NCBI GenBank assembly: GCA_036346205.1
Contig: JARFJB010001495.1
Span: forward strand, 2,457,001 to 2,521,000
DNA: 64,000 bases
Source: Vesta saturnalis
Lineage: Eukaryota > Arthropoda > Insecta > Coleoptera > Lampyridae
Reading direction: 5' to 3'
Position 1 is the stretch's first letter; each line of letters begins with the position of its first letter. Positions 46,166 through 58,412 of this stretch are shown here, piece by piece. The notes under the pieces are model-generated. The model was not told where the DNA came from, did no database searches, and saw only the letters and a program-made list of their open reading frames with translations. A program made the translations under genes and the position numbers.

Positions 46166-48159
46166 AGCATCGCAAATGAACAAATTTTCATAACCCTTTC
46201 GGGTAGAATAACCCATGCACAGGATCATATTACATAATTCCTATTTATCTTTTGTGAATGATTGTTATTTGAAAACCAATTGGCACCTTTGTCTTGGATT
46301 AATGACTACAACAATACATCTTTGAAATTGCGAAATACAACAATAAATTTGTAGCCGAAGTTGTTTTAAATGTGAACAAAAGTTTTCGGGATATGTTTCA
46401 CCCTTCCGAATATAAAATTTGTAGTCATTAGTACGCCCGTACTTAATTATTTCAATAACATCATTAGTTCTTAGTTGTAATAATTAATATGAGCTTTTAA
46501 TTCGGCATTCTAACAAACCTTTTAGTTAATATTTAAAATATGGATCAATTCGAAGTGAATTTATGTTGTGGTAGATTTATTATAATAAAACTGGGTTCTT
46601 CATTTAATTCGAGCATTTTTTACGAAAAAATCACAAATTTAAAAGAGAACATTTCTAAAGATATTTTAAAAGCATCTGATATGGGCAACATAATAATAGT
46701 AGTAATGCATAGGCGCAAAAGTCATCCGGTCTGCATTTAAAGCGCCTGTTCGATTGCATAACGTATTCTACTGAAGAAGCATTGCCGACATTAGCAGACA
46801 AAAGCCCTAGACGGCTCATTTGTATAAACGAAGCACGTCCCACACACAAAGTATTAATATCTGCATAGGCATGAACGGCTCGTGCTTTCTGTCTTAGTAT
46901 TAAGCTCTGCAGAAAGAGCTTTTGCATACCGTAGAGTGAGTGAGTGGTTTAAGGCCTTCGAGACTTTCATACTACGCCTTGGAGACGTCCTTAGTGCCCC
47001 AACCGCATCGACCCTTACTCCATTTACTCCATAACCCATCTGTTAATTACTTTAAAGTACTCCCAACATCTTAACTTAGTTTAGTAACTTTGCCAGATCA
47101 TCAATCCGGAGTTTTAATGTTCTACACTATCTACATATGTATTTGTACGTACCGAATACGTCTCTTGAAATTCGATGTTTTAATTTAGCTTTTACCGAAC
47201 GAAATTGCAATTCTAATTTAACGCTACTAACAGTAACGTTTCAAACAGAGTAATTTAGTAATTTGGTTTAACTACTGTAATTAAGTAAGTTAATAACAAG
47301 TAGGATATCCGGAAACTTGGTGTTTGTTGCTTAACTCTGTTGCACTTGGATTATACGTTCTCTTATTTAGTTATTTATGTGATTGCAGATGACAGTAGGG
47401 CCATTATTCCCAAATGTTAGGGTGAACTTGACTAATTTTCGCCACGTGTAGATAGGTACGCAGCTTGTTTAAATAATTACCGGGATGAATTCGTTTTACC
47501 CCATTCGGCATGTATAAAAACCCACAGTTTATTTTTTTCTGAACGTCACTCCATAATATTAAAAACAAGTTGAGTACGTGAAGTTGGTACATTTGGGAAA
47601 TTTCGCAAATATCTGCCTGCGATAATTAACTAGAGCTCTTAGTCAATAATATTTACAAGTAATATGCTTTTTTTGTACTTTTTTACTAGCAGGTTAACAT
47701 ACCCTCATTGTAAATATTTTCCAAATTGACCTGAGGACAGAAAACCATCGAATACAATTGTTGCTAGCAATTTGTTTAATACGTGATTAAACAAGGAGTG
47801 CAATTTAATCCTTTGGTTATGCATTCGAATAATTAAAAAACTATTAATTACTGTCAAATCTACATATTAAGAGTATCTATTTAAATTACCCCACTTCATT
47901 TCACTCAGTTTACTTTTAGTGTTTTGTGTAAAAGCTAAGCATTACTTTTTATACTGGGGTCAGCATTTTCGTTATTTGTATAGGATTATTTTATACATGG
48001 TCTAACAAATTTTGATAATGTACTGTATACACATTATTATTAAAATAAAGGTTTTGTTAGACTAGACATATTTACTTAAACTTTCAATACACATACCTAC
48101 CTTATGTACATGGATGTGCGGTTGCATTTTTTAGTATGATGCAAGAAATACCACCCCTT
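46166..48159. other. 2 kb without a recognisable gene
   Basis: Open frames are short (for example plus 46540-46740) and carry no motif I recognise. No repeat or RNA gene seen. Confidence 0.4.
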
Positions 48160-50850
48160 ATAATATTATTATTATAAGTCTTTATTATTACTGATATTTG
48201 TTTACAAAAAAAATAAATAAGTTGAAAAAAATTTAATTAACAATCTCAAGGCGAAGTTCAGCTTACTCTGCAACAGAGCTCGCTGTTCTACCACTTTTTT
48301 TTATGATTGTGGACCTGAACAGGCTAAATAAGGCCTATCGTGCTAAAGCACTCAGGAACACTTAGGAGGATGGATAGAGGGATAATGAATTGCCAATAGA
48401 TGCCTATGAACAGCTACCTTAAATTTTCTCATATCATAAGTGAGAGGAAAACAGGAACTAGGGAGATAATTCCAGAGTTTAGAAGCCGTGTAGAAAAATG
48501 TGGATTGCGCCCGTTTGGTACGACAAGTGGAGATTTGTACTGCATACTGATGATGTGAATGAGCGAACCGAGTGTTTCTCGCAAAGATAGCCGGATATGG
48601 TATCAAAGAATGTAATTCACCAGCACAATAGCCGTTGTAATTACGATAATACAAAGAAAGAACTGAAACCATCCTTCTATGCTCAAGGGACTGTATGTGA
48701 GAAGTTAAGGACGGGTCATTTATAAGCCTAATCGCTCTCTTTTGAATACGATCGACGATATCGAGAGCGTATTGGGGAGCACTAACCCAAAGATGAGAAT
48801 TATATTCCAGATGAGGCCGAATTTAGGCCTTATACAGCAGAAAGAGTTGTCGAGAGGTAAAGTACTGCTTAGATCTGTACAAAAAGCCTATTTTACAAGC
48901 AGCTGTTTTGGTAGCTGACAGAAGATGATCAACCCATGAGAGATTGAAGATACAGTCATACCCAACAGAGTAATAGAGTCTGAAAACTTAAGAACTGAGC
49001 CATTCATACTTACAACAGGAAATGATCGATCTTTTTTGGCGGACATAAGGCAACACTGAGTTTTGTTAGCATTAAATTTAACTAGATTATTGCTTCTCCA
49101 TTCGAGAATACGTTGAATGTCTTTCTTGATTGAATTTGCTATTTCAGCTTTAATTTCTTGATTTGACATAGAAGGTGGATTATCACTATGAGTAGACTGA
49201 GATGAACTACAGTGAAGAGTGCTATCGTCAGCAAAGCAATGGATGGGGTTAGTCGTTGAAGAAATAAGGTCGTTTATGTACAGCAGAAAAAGTGTAGGCG
49301 CTATAACGGATCCCTGTGGTACGCCCGCGTTAATGTTAACTTCTTTTGAAAAAAAGCCATCAACTACGACACGTATTCGTCTTTTATCAAGGAAACTAGA
49401 AACCCAGTTGATGAGCGTATCATTTAACCCAAACGAGGTGAGTTTGGCAAGTAAACGCTTATGCCAAACTTGGTCAAATGCCTTTGAGATATCTAAAGCG
49501 ACTACAACTGTTTCACCGGACTGCTCTACTGTATTGTTCCAAACTTGGATCACATATGAAAGAAGATCGCCTGTTGAACGACTTTGCCTAAACCCATATT
49601 GGTGGCCACTAAGGAGTTTGTTAGTTTGAAGGAACGTGAGCAGTTGCTGATTGATGGCTTTTTCCATGATTTTAGACAAAATGGAAGTGATGGCAATTGG
49701 TCTGTAATTTGAGGAATCGGTCTTATCACCTTTTTTGGGAATAGGTTGAACATTTGCTAACTTCCATGATGAAGTTAGCAATCTCTATATCCAGAAGATA
49801 TAGAGATCGTATAGAGCTTAGATAGGACTGGTACTAGTTCGGGGGAACATTTCTTTAAGACAATAGCTGGGATACCGTCTGGGCCAGTCGCCTTATTGAG
49901 ATCAAGCCTACTGATGATCGATTCCAAGAGCTTGTACCGAAAATGAATTGGTTTCATAACGTATGAAGAAGAGTTGACTAGGGGCACATCTTTTCCAGAA
50001 TCATTGAGACACGAGTTTGATGCAAACAAATCCACAAAAACGTTGGCTTTGTCTACAGAATCAGCAACTACCTATCCGTCAATAGATGTCAGGGGGGGAA
50101 ATGAAGATGTTCGAAAGTTTTTACTAATGGTTTTTGCTAAAGACCAAAATTTACGACTGCCTAAAGGAGATGTAGCTAGTTCATTGCATTTTCGTTGTTC
50201 GAACAACTTTTTAGTTTTAGTGATGACACCTTTGCAGATATTTCTAGCACCAACGTATTCTACGTGACTGTCAACCGATTTATTAGATTTCCATTTACTG
50301 TAACATTTATTTTTTAAAGATATTGCATCAGAACAAACCTTATGGACCCAGGGTTGGGAACGTGAATGACCTACACGGTACTGTTTTTTCGGAATGTACA
50401 ACTCCATTCCCATGATGATGACTTCAGATACTGAAAGAGCGATGTCCGAAGAAGAGGACGACTTAAAACAATATTCACGCCATGGAAAGGTTGCAAAGAA
50501 ATCCCGTAAATCACTCCATCGAGCTGACTTAAAACACCACAAGGTTCTATCGGTTTTGCGAACAACAGTGGAATTAGGTACAGTAGAAATGATTTTTATT
50601 AGACAATGGTCGGAAAGACCTAAAGGCGAAAGAACGGAAGTTTTATAAACAAGAGGGTTTGATGTAAGAAAGAGATCTAGAAGATGTGGAGTATGGTTAG
50701 GGTTATCAGGGATTCTTGTGGGTTCAGAAATCATTTGTGTGAGATCACATGAAATAGCAAATGTTTCTGCACTATGACCAGTGGGATTTGTAGTAGATGA
50801 AAATTGAAGCCAACTAGAGTTACTTAACAGAATAAAAAACAAACCAGAAG
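48160..50850 (-). mobile_element. CR1-like LINE, 5' truncated
   Basis: Non-LTR retrotransposon on the minus strand. It contains the last part of the endonuclease, the full reverse transcriptase and the C-terminal domain, and ends at a (TAATAA)-type tail at 48160-48200, as CR1-group elements do. The 5' end is cut within the endonuclease near 50842. The reading frame changes only twice to three times, so this is a fairly young copy. Confidence 0.88.
48352..50842 (-). pseudogene. LINE ORF2: endonuclease end, reverse transcriptase, C-terminal domain
   Basis: Makes target-primed cDNA in intact relatives. The frame 50842-50072 includes TPHLLDLFLTSNP and LGLSDHCLI, the last motif (SDH) of an APE-type endonuclease, then the linker to RT. 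50035-49775 contains LDLNKATGPDGIPAIVLKKC, the RT entry motif. A frameshift near 49780 joins to 49781-48888, with NVQPIPKKGDKTDSSNYRPI, YGFRQSRSTGDLL, ALDISKAFDQVWHKRLL (first catalytic Asp), AGVPQGSVIAPTLFLLYIND and CFADDSTLH (FADD at 49235-49224). After a second break near 48890, the C-terminal domain (LYYRNYNGYCAGELHSLIP and FYTASKLWNYLPSSCFPL) lies at 48672-48352. All RT catalytic residues are present. Confidence 0.92.
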
Positions 50851-51240
50851 AAAATCAAAAGCATCACAGAACAGTGAACACATTTATTGACTGTTTAGTA
50901 ATAATATTTTATATTGGGCTCTACAAAAATTTAAAGGCAATGCTTTAAGCAGCTCCGGAATAGAGTTAGACAAAAGTAATCTCATACGAATAACCTTTTC
51001 ATAAAGTTCTTTACGGTGAACAGGTGGAGTAAGTGTGCCTTTAAATCTTACATTAATAGTGTTCACATCAGATCTGAATTTGATTTTGTTGTAGAGATAA
51101 GGTGGTGTTTGCGTGTGTATAATATTATGGTAAAAGCATGTCGGTCTAAGCAAACGCCTATTGCTCATACTTAACCACTTCAATTCAATTAGTTTGTGAG
51201 AAACAGGTTGTTATTTGCGAATTCCAAATATAAATCGCAA
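50851..51240 (-). pseudogene. 3' tail of a second LINE
   Basis: 100-codon frame 51183-50884: KWLSMSNRRLLRPTCFYHNI, THTQTPPYLYNKIKFRSDVN and NVRFKGTLTPPVHRKELYEK form the C-terminal domain seen downstream of RT in several arthropod LINEs. No RT remains; the 7-bp minisatellite follows at the truncated 5' edge. Its 3' end touches the 5'-truncated CR1-like copy. Confidence 0.72.
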
Positions 51241-51399
51241 GAATTTTGAATTTTGAATTTTGAATTTCGAGTTTCGAGTTTCGAGTTTCGAGTTTCGAGT
51301 TTCGAATTTCGAATGTCGAATTTCGAATTTCGAATTTCGAATTTCGAATTTCGAATTTCGAATTTCTAATTTCGAATTTTGAATTTTGAATTTTGAATT
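51241..51399. repeat. 7-bp minisatellite with ordered variant blocks
   Basis: About 22 tandem units of 7 bp: three gaatttt, one gaatttc, five gagtttc, then about nine gaatttc (one gaatgtc, one ctaattt variant), then gaatttt again. Confidence 0.95.
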
Positions 51400-51985
51400 A
51401 TTAAAATAAGTAACCTTAAACTATTTGTATTAAAACAGTATATTAAAAAACAAGTTTCATAAGACCAGTCTTGAATCACGAATTGAGGTTTAAAAAAAGG
51501 AGTGGCGTTTTTTCAAGGCCTTATGAAACGTTTTTGCCGTTTTTAAACAAAAACACGAAAAGGGAAGATAATCAAGATAATCTTGCCCCCTAAAATACGT
51601 GAAATTGCCAAAAATACGGTCGCGAATTTGCTCACATCAAAGTTTTCCACTGGACGCATCCTACTTTGACACATTTTGTGAGAGTGATATGCATGGCATA
51701 ATTCCGGATCAAGCTTGCCAACCTAAAAGTTTTTTCGTAAAATGTTCCGTGAATTAATGCCTATAATGACATCGGAGATGACGACGTAGCGTTTCTTAAC
51801 AAGAATCAAAATGGAAGAAAATTACAAAAAACACACTACAAAATGAAGAACTACTGTTTTATAAATAATAATTTAAAAAATCTGACATTATCAACAACTT
51901 TAAACATATATATTATCAACAATCTAACTACTACCTACAATTAACAGTTTTAGAGTTTCACCCTTCTAACTGTGTTGGACAAATT
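51400..51985. other. Spacer, no gene recognised
   Basis: May contain the 3' end of the hAT element, but I could not find a matching terminal repeat. Confidence 0.4.
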
Positions 51986-51989
51986 CTTC

Positions 51990-54204
51990 AACTAATATTG
52001 TGTAATCTAAACTGGAAGGTAGTGTGCCCTCAATTGAAATTATATCCAAATTTGACACAATTAATTTCTAAGATAATTTTTAATAAATTTTAATTTTGAA
52101 AAGCTTCTTTCCCTGCAGGTCGCAGATACAGGAAGTGTTAATAAGATCCTGAGCGCTATAACTGTATTCGGATATAAAGTTGTTAAGTTATTTTTAGGTA
52201 AATAATTTAAAACTTCGATTAGTTGCATAGATGAGGGTAGCCTTCGGGATACATCCTGAAGATCAGCGGCATTTAAATCTGAATCATTTTGGGCTAAAAG
52301 TAGTTCTGTAACGCTTTGTCGTCCATATTTCTGATTTGTACAATGTCATATAAGAACTAAAAGTTATTGCTACGGCTTTCAAGAAGGGAAAATCGTTCAC
52401 CCAAAGAATTAATAGTAATGTCAAGAAGGTAATTAAAAAGTTTATTTTAAATTTCTTCTCCTCTGTTAAGGACTCATCAACAACTCCGTAATCAAACTGA
52501 CGTTTTTTTCTCCCTTCAGTTTCCGTCGGAAAATCTGTTCTGCATTCAAGATTCTCTGCTATCTGATTAGCAACAATTTTCATCTGTTCATATCCAGACT
52601 GTTTTAATGTTTTCAGTTTCTGGATGGTTTCCGATAACACCCTCACTCAATCTGGCAAATTTATGGTCATAGATCGCAATAGGTTCGACACCTACATTTA
52701 TTTCAAATAAAATATCATGCCAAAGAATCACACGGCATATAAACTTGTAGTTTTTAATATTTATTGCTAACGCCACCTAGTCGCAGTCAGTGGTTTCAAA
52801 GTTAATTGTGAAAGTGTTTTATCAACACCTCCCAACGCTTTGTGGAACAAGTAAAAAATGTGTAAAGTTCTTGTACAATGGAAAAAAATAACTGTTTCTG
52901 TAGGAGAAGATGTTGTGTCATTCACAACAAGCTTCAAAGAATGACATGACAGGCACAGAGTACATAAAACACCCTTGGGTATTTTTCAAGTGTTCTGTTT
53001 TGTGCGCCCTTCCTTACTCTCTTCACATTGGCTCCGTTGCCATATCCTTGTCCTCTAAGCCACTTCAATTCAAATCCCAACCTTTCCCCATATGTATCAG
53101 AATAAGTTGTGCGAGTCTCTCTCCTCTTTAATCACTAACTTCAAAAAATCCAATAAAAAAATTCTTCAACTTTACAACTGTTATTGACAGAGTTGTAAGC
53201 AACTACTCTTATTGTTAATGAGAGCTGTTCAATATGACTTATTATTATGGAAAAGTAGTTAATAGTTTTCACGATTTCCAAAATTTCTTTTAGAATTATA
53301 TTTACTATCAAGTTTATCGACTCATCATGTATATTATTGCTTAGGTGAGTCACATATCATTTATCAGATTCGCGTTGAATCCTTCTTATGTGTTCTTCCA
53401 TAACTGGATCAAACTCAGAAGGTAGCTCCACCATTTTAAGAAATTCCCATTATTTGGCTGAAAGCCCAACATTGTGACGCCAATAGTATAATTATTGACA
53501 TAATTCTTTTTAGAACCCCTCTTCAATGCTGAATTTTCATATCCAAAATTCGTTGATATTCTGAGTCTACGTTTTGTCCTGCATTAAACGTAGGTCTAAT
53601 TCTTTCCACGTTGTAAAAGTATTTCTGTGTTTAGCAGACCTCTCATGTATTGTCAGGGCTCTTGAAATATTTCCCCAGTCAGAATATCCTTTTTTAGGCC
53701 AGTCGCGCATAGAGGAAGGCGAATTATCGAATAGCATGCAACAGAAACAAAAAAGTGAATCATTTTTTACAGAATACAGCAACCAGCGTTTCTCAACTAC
53801 TTCGCCCTTGCTCAATGATTTTAAATAATTGGAGGGTGAAACCTACTCCTTCCTTTATTAAGAGGAAACCCGAATTTTTTAATTTGATATGGCCCCTTCT
53901 CAATAAGTATCTGACAAATTTTTGGTGCCATGCAAGCAGCATTCCACAGCCCAGGATCAACTAGAGCTTTGTTTATAACGTCGCCTTCAGTAGTCGCACA
54001 TGTACCCCTATCACTACCACTGCTTCCCTGCGTAGGTTCCGGTTCGGGACGAATCTTCCCCGTTTTCTTTAACAATTTCTTCTGTAAGTGGAACCAATTG
54101 AGAGTCCATTGAATTTTCTGCTCCCAAATCATCCACATTCGACAAATTCGTTGAGGAAGTGGAGGGTTCACTTCCACTAGGTTTTTTGTTAAGAATCCCT
54201 TCAT
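51990..54204 (-). pseudogene. hAT transposase (TTF zinc finger, DUF4371, dimerisation), broken
   Basis: Starts MKGFLTKNLVEVNPPLPQRI at 54204. After an acidic, Ser-rich stretch, DPGLWNAACMAPKICQILIE and KGPYQIKKFGFPLNKGRSRF (to 53821) lead into the TTF-type zinc finger: KRWLLYSVKNDSLFCFCCML (53790-53730) and ISRALTIHERSAKHRN. DUF4371 follows, heavily decayed. Near 52960-52900 CLSCHSLKLVVNDTTSSPTE and, near 52790, PLTATRWRSRIN belong to the RNase-H-fold core. 52646-52430 contains SETIQKLKTLKQSGYEQMKI and GRKKRQFDYGVVDESLTEEK. Near 52200-52070 ALRILLTLPVSVA-like bases and CREKLFKIKIYKNYLRNQL are the hAT C-terminal dimerisation domain. Many stops and frame changes make it inactive. Confidence 0.85.
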
Positions 54205-54456
54205 AGCATAGCTCAGCTTTCTTACTTCATTAACCGTTTGTTATACTGATTTCCTGATAATTTTGTACATAACGGTAATAACTGAATGTAAAAAAGCGCC
54301 CGTAAAATTCACACCTACAGGTTTTGACTAAAATCCAAAAACAGGTAACTCTTAAAATGAAAGGTGAGTAATTTGTATGAAAATATAATTTATATTATAT
54401 TTCAAAGGTGCAAAGGGTATAGTGACATTTGAAACAGCTATTCATTTATAATACAA

Positions 54457-54724
54457 TCACAAACCAACTGATTCGTTGTCGCGAAATATGCTTCTTAAAT
54501 TAAATAAAAATTCCCGTTGCGCATGGGCGAACGAAAGTACGAGTGAGGTAGGTGTAAATGACACTAAGAGTAACATTGTTAACAATGCCCACGGAAGACC
54601 GCCGCCAGCATATAATCGCCATCTTGACCAACTTAGCGAAGTTTCGCTGCTGATTTTAAAGCATCGCGAGGGGGTCGAATTTTCTTCGGAACAATTACTC
54701 ACAATACTTTTACCTGAACACTGA
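54457..54724. other. Ambiguous open frames in the hAT leader
   Basis: Open on both strands (plus 54476-54724, minus 54702-54457). I recognise neither. Position inside the hAT element suggests untranslated leader or a host fragment carried by it. An aataaa-like signal lies at 54763 on the plus strand. Confidence 0.3.
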
Positions 54725-54829
54725 TTTTATTAAACGCACAAATGTTATCTCTGAAGTGAAAAATAAAGCTATAGCACAACAACCTTAAACTATGTTCAAA
54801 TTTACAAACAAAAGATCGCCTGATCTTCA

Positions 54830-55085
54830 CACACGTATAACGAGCGCGCACAGTTTAGGCGGGTAGTACGCCGTCTCGACGGTATTTCTTCGACGGCGCA
54901 CGGGTTCCGCGCAGGGACTCGCCATGTTCGCGGATTTCTCTTATCTCCCCGTCGAGCGCGCATGTGAATGCGCGCCTAGCGCGGTTTTACTAGTTTTTAA
55001 CGGGCGGTTTAAACCTTGAAATGCCCCCGCTTGATGGTACCGCCTGATGCGGTCGCCTCTCTGCATCATACCACGGTACGGCCCT
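54830..55085 (-). promoter_or_regulatory. CpG- and GC-rich 5' leader of the hAT element
   Basis: The only GC-rich stretch in the window, dense in CG dinucleotides (gagcgcgc, gacggcgc, cgcgcagg). It runs from the presumed 5' terminus inward and is the likely promoter/leader region of the hAT element. It contains several short palindromes such as gcgcgc and accgcctgatgcggt. Confidence 0.6.
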
Positions 55086-55334
55086 GCTTATGTACAATTA
55101 TTTCAATAAACTGCAGAATGATAATTACACACAATTTCGTATGGGGCAAAAATTGATCCCGTGCAGTCAGTTATGTATTACTATACAAAATCATCAAAGT
55201 TATTCCATTAGTTTTTACAATAACAACACATTAAGTATAACAAAAAACAAATTAACAAGTAATCCGCTATTTAGAGTTTTTACCTTAATGTCTTCCTTCT
55301 ACTTCTAGACATGTTGCAACTCGTTTTTTAAATT

Positions 55335-55490
55335 AATTGTGTACTCGTTACAAAATTTCCAGATTTTCGGGAGTCGTAGGTTCAACAGCCATGACTTTTT
55401 CTTTAACAAATCCCCGCAAGAAAAAATCAAGTGGGGTTAAATCGGGCGACCAAGCAGGCCAATACATTGGTTTCCAGATATTTCTTTTAA
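55335..55490 (-). pseudogene. C-terminal fragment of an IS630-Tc1-mariner transposase
   Basis: On the minus strand, 55475-55340 reads WPAWSPDLTPLDFF and a following frame similar to EKVMAVEPTTPENL, the third-Asp block and C-terminus of a DUF4817-type transposase. The fragment is bounded upstream (higher coordinates) by the pogo-like element, so only the tail remains. Confidence 0.7.
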
Positions 55491-55499
55491 GTGATTTCG

Positions 55500-56957
55500 T
55501 ACTTGGCTTGCAAAATGCAGATTTCCATTAAAAAGCTAGGATATTTAGGAGGCCAGAAAGTTATATTTTCGAATGAACTTGAACGTGAACTTGTAGAATA
55601 CATTAAAACATTGGAGACCAGATTTTTCGGTTTGACAACATATAATGTACGTAAAACTTGTCTTTCAACTACTGAACTAAAAATTATATCCCATTGATTC
55701 TCAAGGAGGAAACAAATGGTTGGAAGGGAGTGGCTTCATGGAGTTATCCAGAGAAACCTTACCATATCATTATACACCCCAGAATCTACTTCGTCTGCGA
55801 GGACACAATCAAATTAATAGTTAAACCGGGAGACCTATGGAATATCGATGAATCTGGTCTATTCACGGTCCCATTAAAAAATATCAAAATATTTGCCACA
55901 AAAGGAAGAAAACAAGTAGGGGTAATAGCGAACGCGGGAAGGGGACAATATCTGACCGCAGTACGTTGCATGGATGTCCTCGGGACATTTGTACCCCTGC
56001 CTTAATTTTTCCATGGAAAAATATGAAGGCCAAACTAATGGGTTATGCTCCACCTGGAGTCATTGGGATAACCCAAGAGAAGGGGTGGATGACTGGAGAA
56101 CTATTTCTACAATGGCCTAAACAGTTTATAAAATTTATGAAGCCATCTGCTGAAAAAAAAGCGTTATAAGTGATTGAAGGTCACTGTAGTCATAAAAACA
56201 TAAATGTTTTAACCTACGCAAAGAAAAATGCGTAGTTCTTTATACCTTCCATCTCACTGCACACATAGGGTGAACCCGGGACGTTAGTTTTTATAGGCCA
56301 TTAAGGACGTATTATAACCAAGAGCCAAACGTCTGAATTAAAAATGATCCAGGTCGAGTAATAACACATTATCAGGCATCGGAAATTTTTGCACTGCTTA
56401 TATGAAAATCGATACTGTTCAAAACGCCATAAGTCGATTTTTAACCACTGCAATCTGCCAACTCAATATTTTTCCGGATTAGATGTTTGCCCCATTTCAT
56501 ATCACCACTTGATGAGTCCGAACAAAACAATGATTTGTCGAACGTTCTGGTCCAACTAGGCGGGTCAGGATTAAGCTGCAGTAATCCCACCTCTTTCAAC
56601 TGCTAAGACTCAATTACAATCCAACCACAAAAAAATAAATTTAGGGTTATACACAGTATCCCTGAAATTGAGGTAATAAAACAAGCCGCGTCGGAAAATG
56701 AGGCAGCAGAACTAAGAAAATCTGTTCGCTAAAAAACGTTTCAAAATAATAGAAACTGACTCTGAAGAACAAACTGTAAATGCTGAAACTGATGATGAAG
56801 AGAACATCGCTTGTATCTTCTGTAATAAAGGATATAGACCACTTCGCCTTCGGGAAATGCGGCTGAGATGCCAAAATTGTCAAAACTAGGTCCATTCAGA
56901 ATGTGCATGTGTACCCACAACAGTAAAACAATTTACTTGCGATCATTGCCATTAGTA
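55500..56957 (+). pseudogene. pogo/Jerky-like transposase with C-terminal zinc finger
   Basis: DDE_1 (pogo/Jerky, CENP-B-related) transposase. 55510-55690 gives LGYLGGQKVIFSNELERELV and FFGLTTYNVRKTCL, the CENP-B-type DNA-binding region. 55715-55780 has GREWLHGVIQRNLTISLYTP. 55840-55985 gives PGDLWNIDESGLFTVPLKNI with the first catalytic Asp and GVIANAGRGQYLTAVRCMD. After a shift near 55985, 56000-56165 reads PGVIGITQEKGWMTGELFLQ and WPKQFIKFMKPS. EGHCSHKNINVLTYAKKN (56175-56235) is the second-Asp block, with Asp replaced by Glu. The third-Asp block is deleted. The tail after 56800 (CIFCNKGYRPLRLREMRLRC and CQNCQN, then CACVPTTVKQFTCDHCH to 56955) is a Cys/His-rich PHD-like finger, seen in some Jerky-like proteins. 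Several stops are present. Confidence 0.87.
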
Positions 56958-58329
56958 AAGTATAAGTTAATATTATAATCCATCTCACCTGAATGCACCC
57001 GTCTGACATGGCATAGACAACGATTTTTTATAATACATTTATTAAGAATAAATTTTATTTTAATTAATAATAAATTTGTTTAGTACATATCAATCTTGCA
57101 TATACTAAAGCAAACAAAGTTAATGCTGTAATTATTATAGGCCAAGAAAAATGAGGAAATCTTGCTTTATCATATACGTGCGTATAAAGAGAAAGCTATG
57201 TGCAGCGCTTCTAGGCAAACATGAAAATGGGATGTGGGGATAATGGCACTGACTACATTCTGGTACATTCAATGGTAAAAGGTTTTGGCGGTAAATTTAA
57301 ATCCCTATGGGCTGCATTAATAATAATAATAATATAATAATAAATTCAGATCCTAATTGTTAGAAACAGAACAGTTTGTTTTTATTAACAAAACAATAAA
57401 TAAGTATGAATTTGACTACAGTATCAGTACTCATTAAAGTCGAGTTACCATAACAAGAAATCGAATTTACATTTCAGCTAGTAATTTTGAACGAGAATAA
57501 CAAAACAATCACTATTTATTTATGCTATTCATGTATTCATCAACAGTCCACTACATATTTTATAATATTTCTTGCTTCTGAATGCCAAAAATTAAATCTA
57601 AAAACATATAAAATGTAAATGACACTTAACGATTTTGATTTTATGTTTAAACAAAATATTTTAAAAAAGATTACACACCGTTTTTATCAAATGAAACTTA
57701 AAGAAGTAATGTCACAGAACTAAACGTCATTGGACGACGTTTTCCGCCACGATATTTTAAAGTTAGTTGGCATATATCCCGTTTTCATGTTTGCTTAGGA
57801 GCGCTGTAATCGTTTTAAATTTTCAAACACCTTTTTTTATATTTCTCAACGTTTTGTGGCCTAAAAAATAACAAAAACACATTTTTAGAAAAGAAAATCT
57901 CGTGTCTGATTGTGTGTCGTGTGTGAGTGACCGCGATATCTTTTGAAATATTAAACTTATCAATAAAAGTTTTTAGAAAAAATAATTCGTGCCTCCCTGT
58001 GTGTCTGTTTGTGTGTGTGTGTGTGCGGGATATATTTTGAACCATTAAAGCTATCAATATGAAATTAGGTACAAACATTCTTACTTAATTTTGTCATTAG
58101 TATCAATTTTCTTTAGATAATTAGTATACTGGATTTATTTTGACCATCACCTCTGCTCGGTGATTTATAACATCTTTACTGCCATTTACATCCATCGATG
58201 GAAGTTCAGGTACATGGGAATTACTTTACTTCACCTTCTGATTTATAATTAAACAATAGTAACAAGTACTCTAATCCTTAATTTTTACTACTTTTTATTT
58301 TACGCCATTATTCATATAGGTCTGAATGT
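56958..58329. other. Spacer, no gene recognised
   Basis: Holds a short (AAT)n run (57318-57347) and gt-rich stretches at 57905-57930 and 58000-58026. No coding feature is supported. Confidence 0.4.
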
Positions 58330-58412
58330 GACAGTTATGTCGAAATGATAATCACAACTCCCGCTGTAATCAAAACGGCAAACAAAAATTCTTGATCACT
58401 ACGGCCACTATA
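58330..58412 (+). repeat. Left edge of a gatcacaacggccac minisatellite
   Basis: Imperfect units: gataatcacaactcccgc, gtaatcaaaacggcaaac and ttgatcactacggccact, matching the array that resumes on the other side of the LINE at 60300. Confidence 0.7.

Larger units (their letters stand above)
51986..55085 (-). mobile_element. hAT transposon (ZMYM/DUF4371 type)
   Basis: The plus-strand bases ending ...ggtacggccctg at 55085 read on the minus strand as cagggccgtaccgtggtatg, the style of 5' terminus common to ZMYM/52-kDa-repressor type hAT elements. A GC-rich leader and a broken transposase follow to about 51986. I could not identify the 3' terminal repeat or an 8-bp target duplication, so the left boundary is approximate. 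Confidence 0.75.

Noticed and set aside
49219..49629. 136-codon plus-strand frame
   Set aside because: Antisense of the CR1-like reverse transcriptase.
51241..51399. Possible CRISPR-like array
   Set aside because: Seven-base direct tandem units without spacers; a minisatellite, and the genome is eukaryotic.
54476..54724. Possible host gene exon with downstream aataaa
   Set aside because: No recognisable domain, open on both strands, and it lies between the hAT terminus and the hAT transposase, so host origin is not supported.
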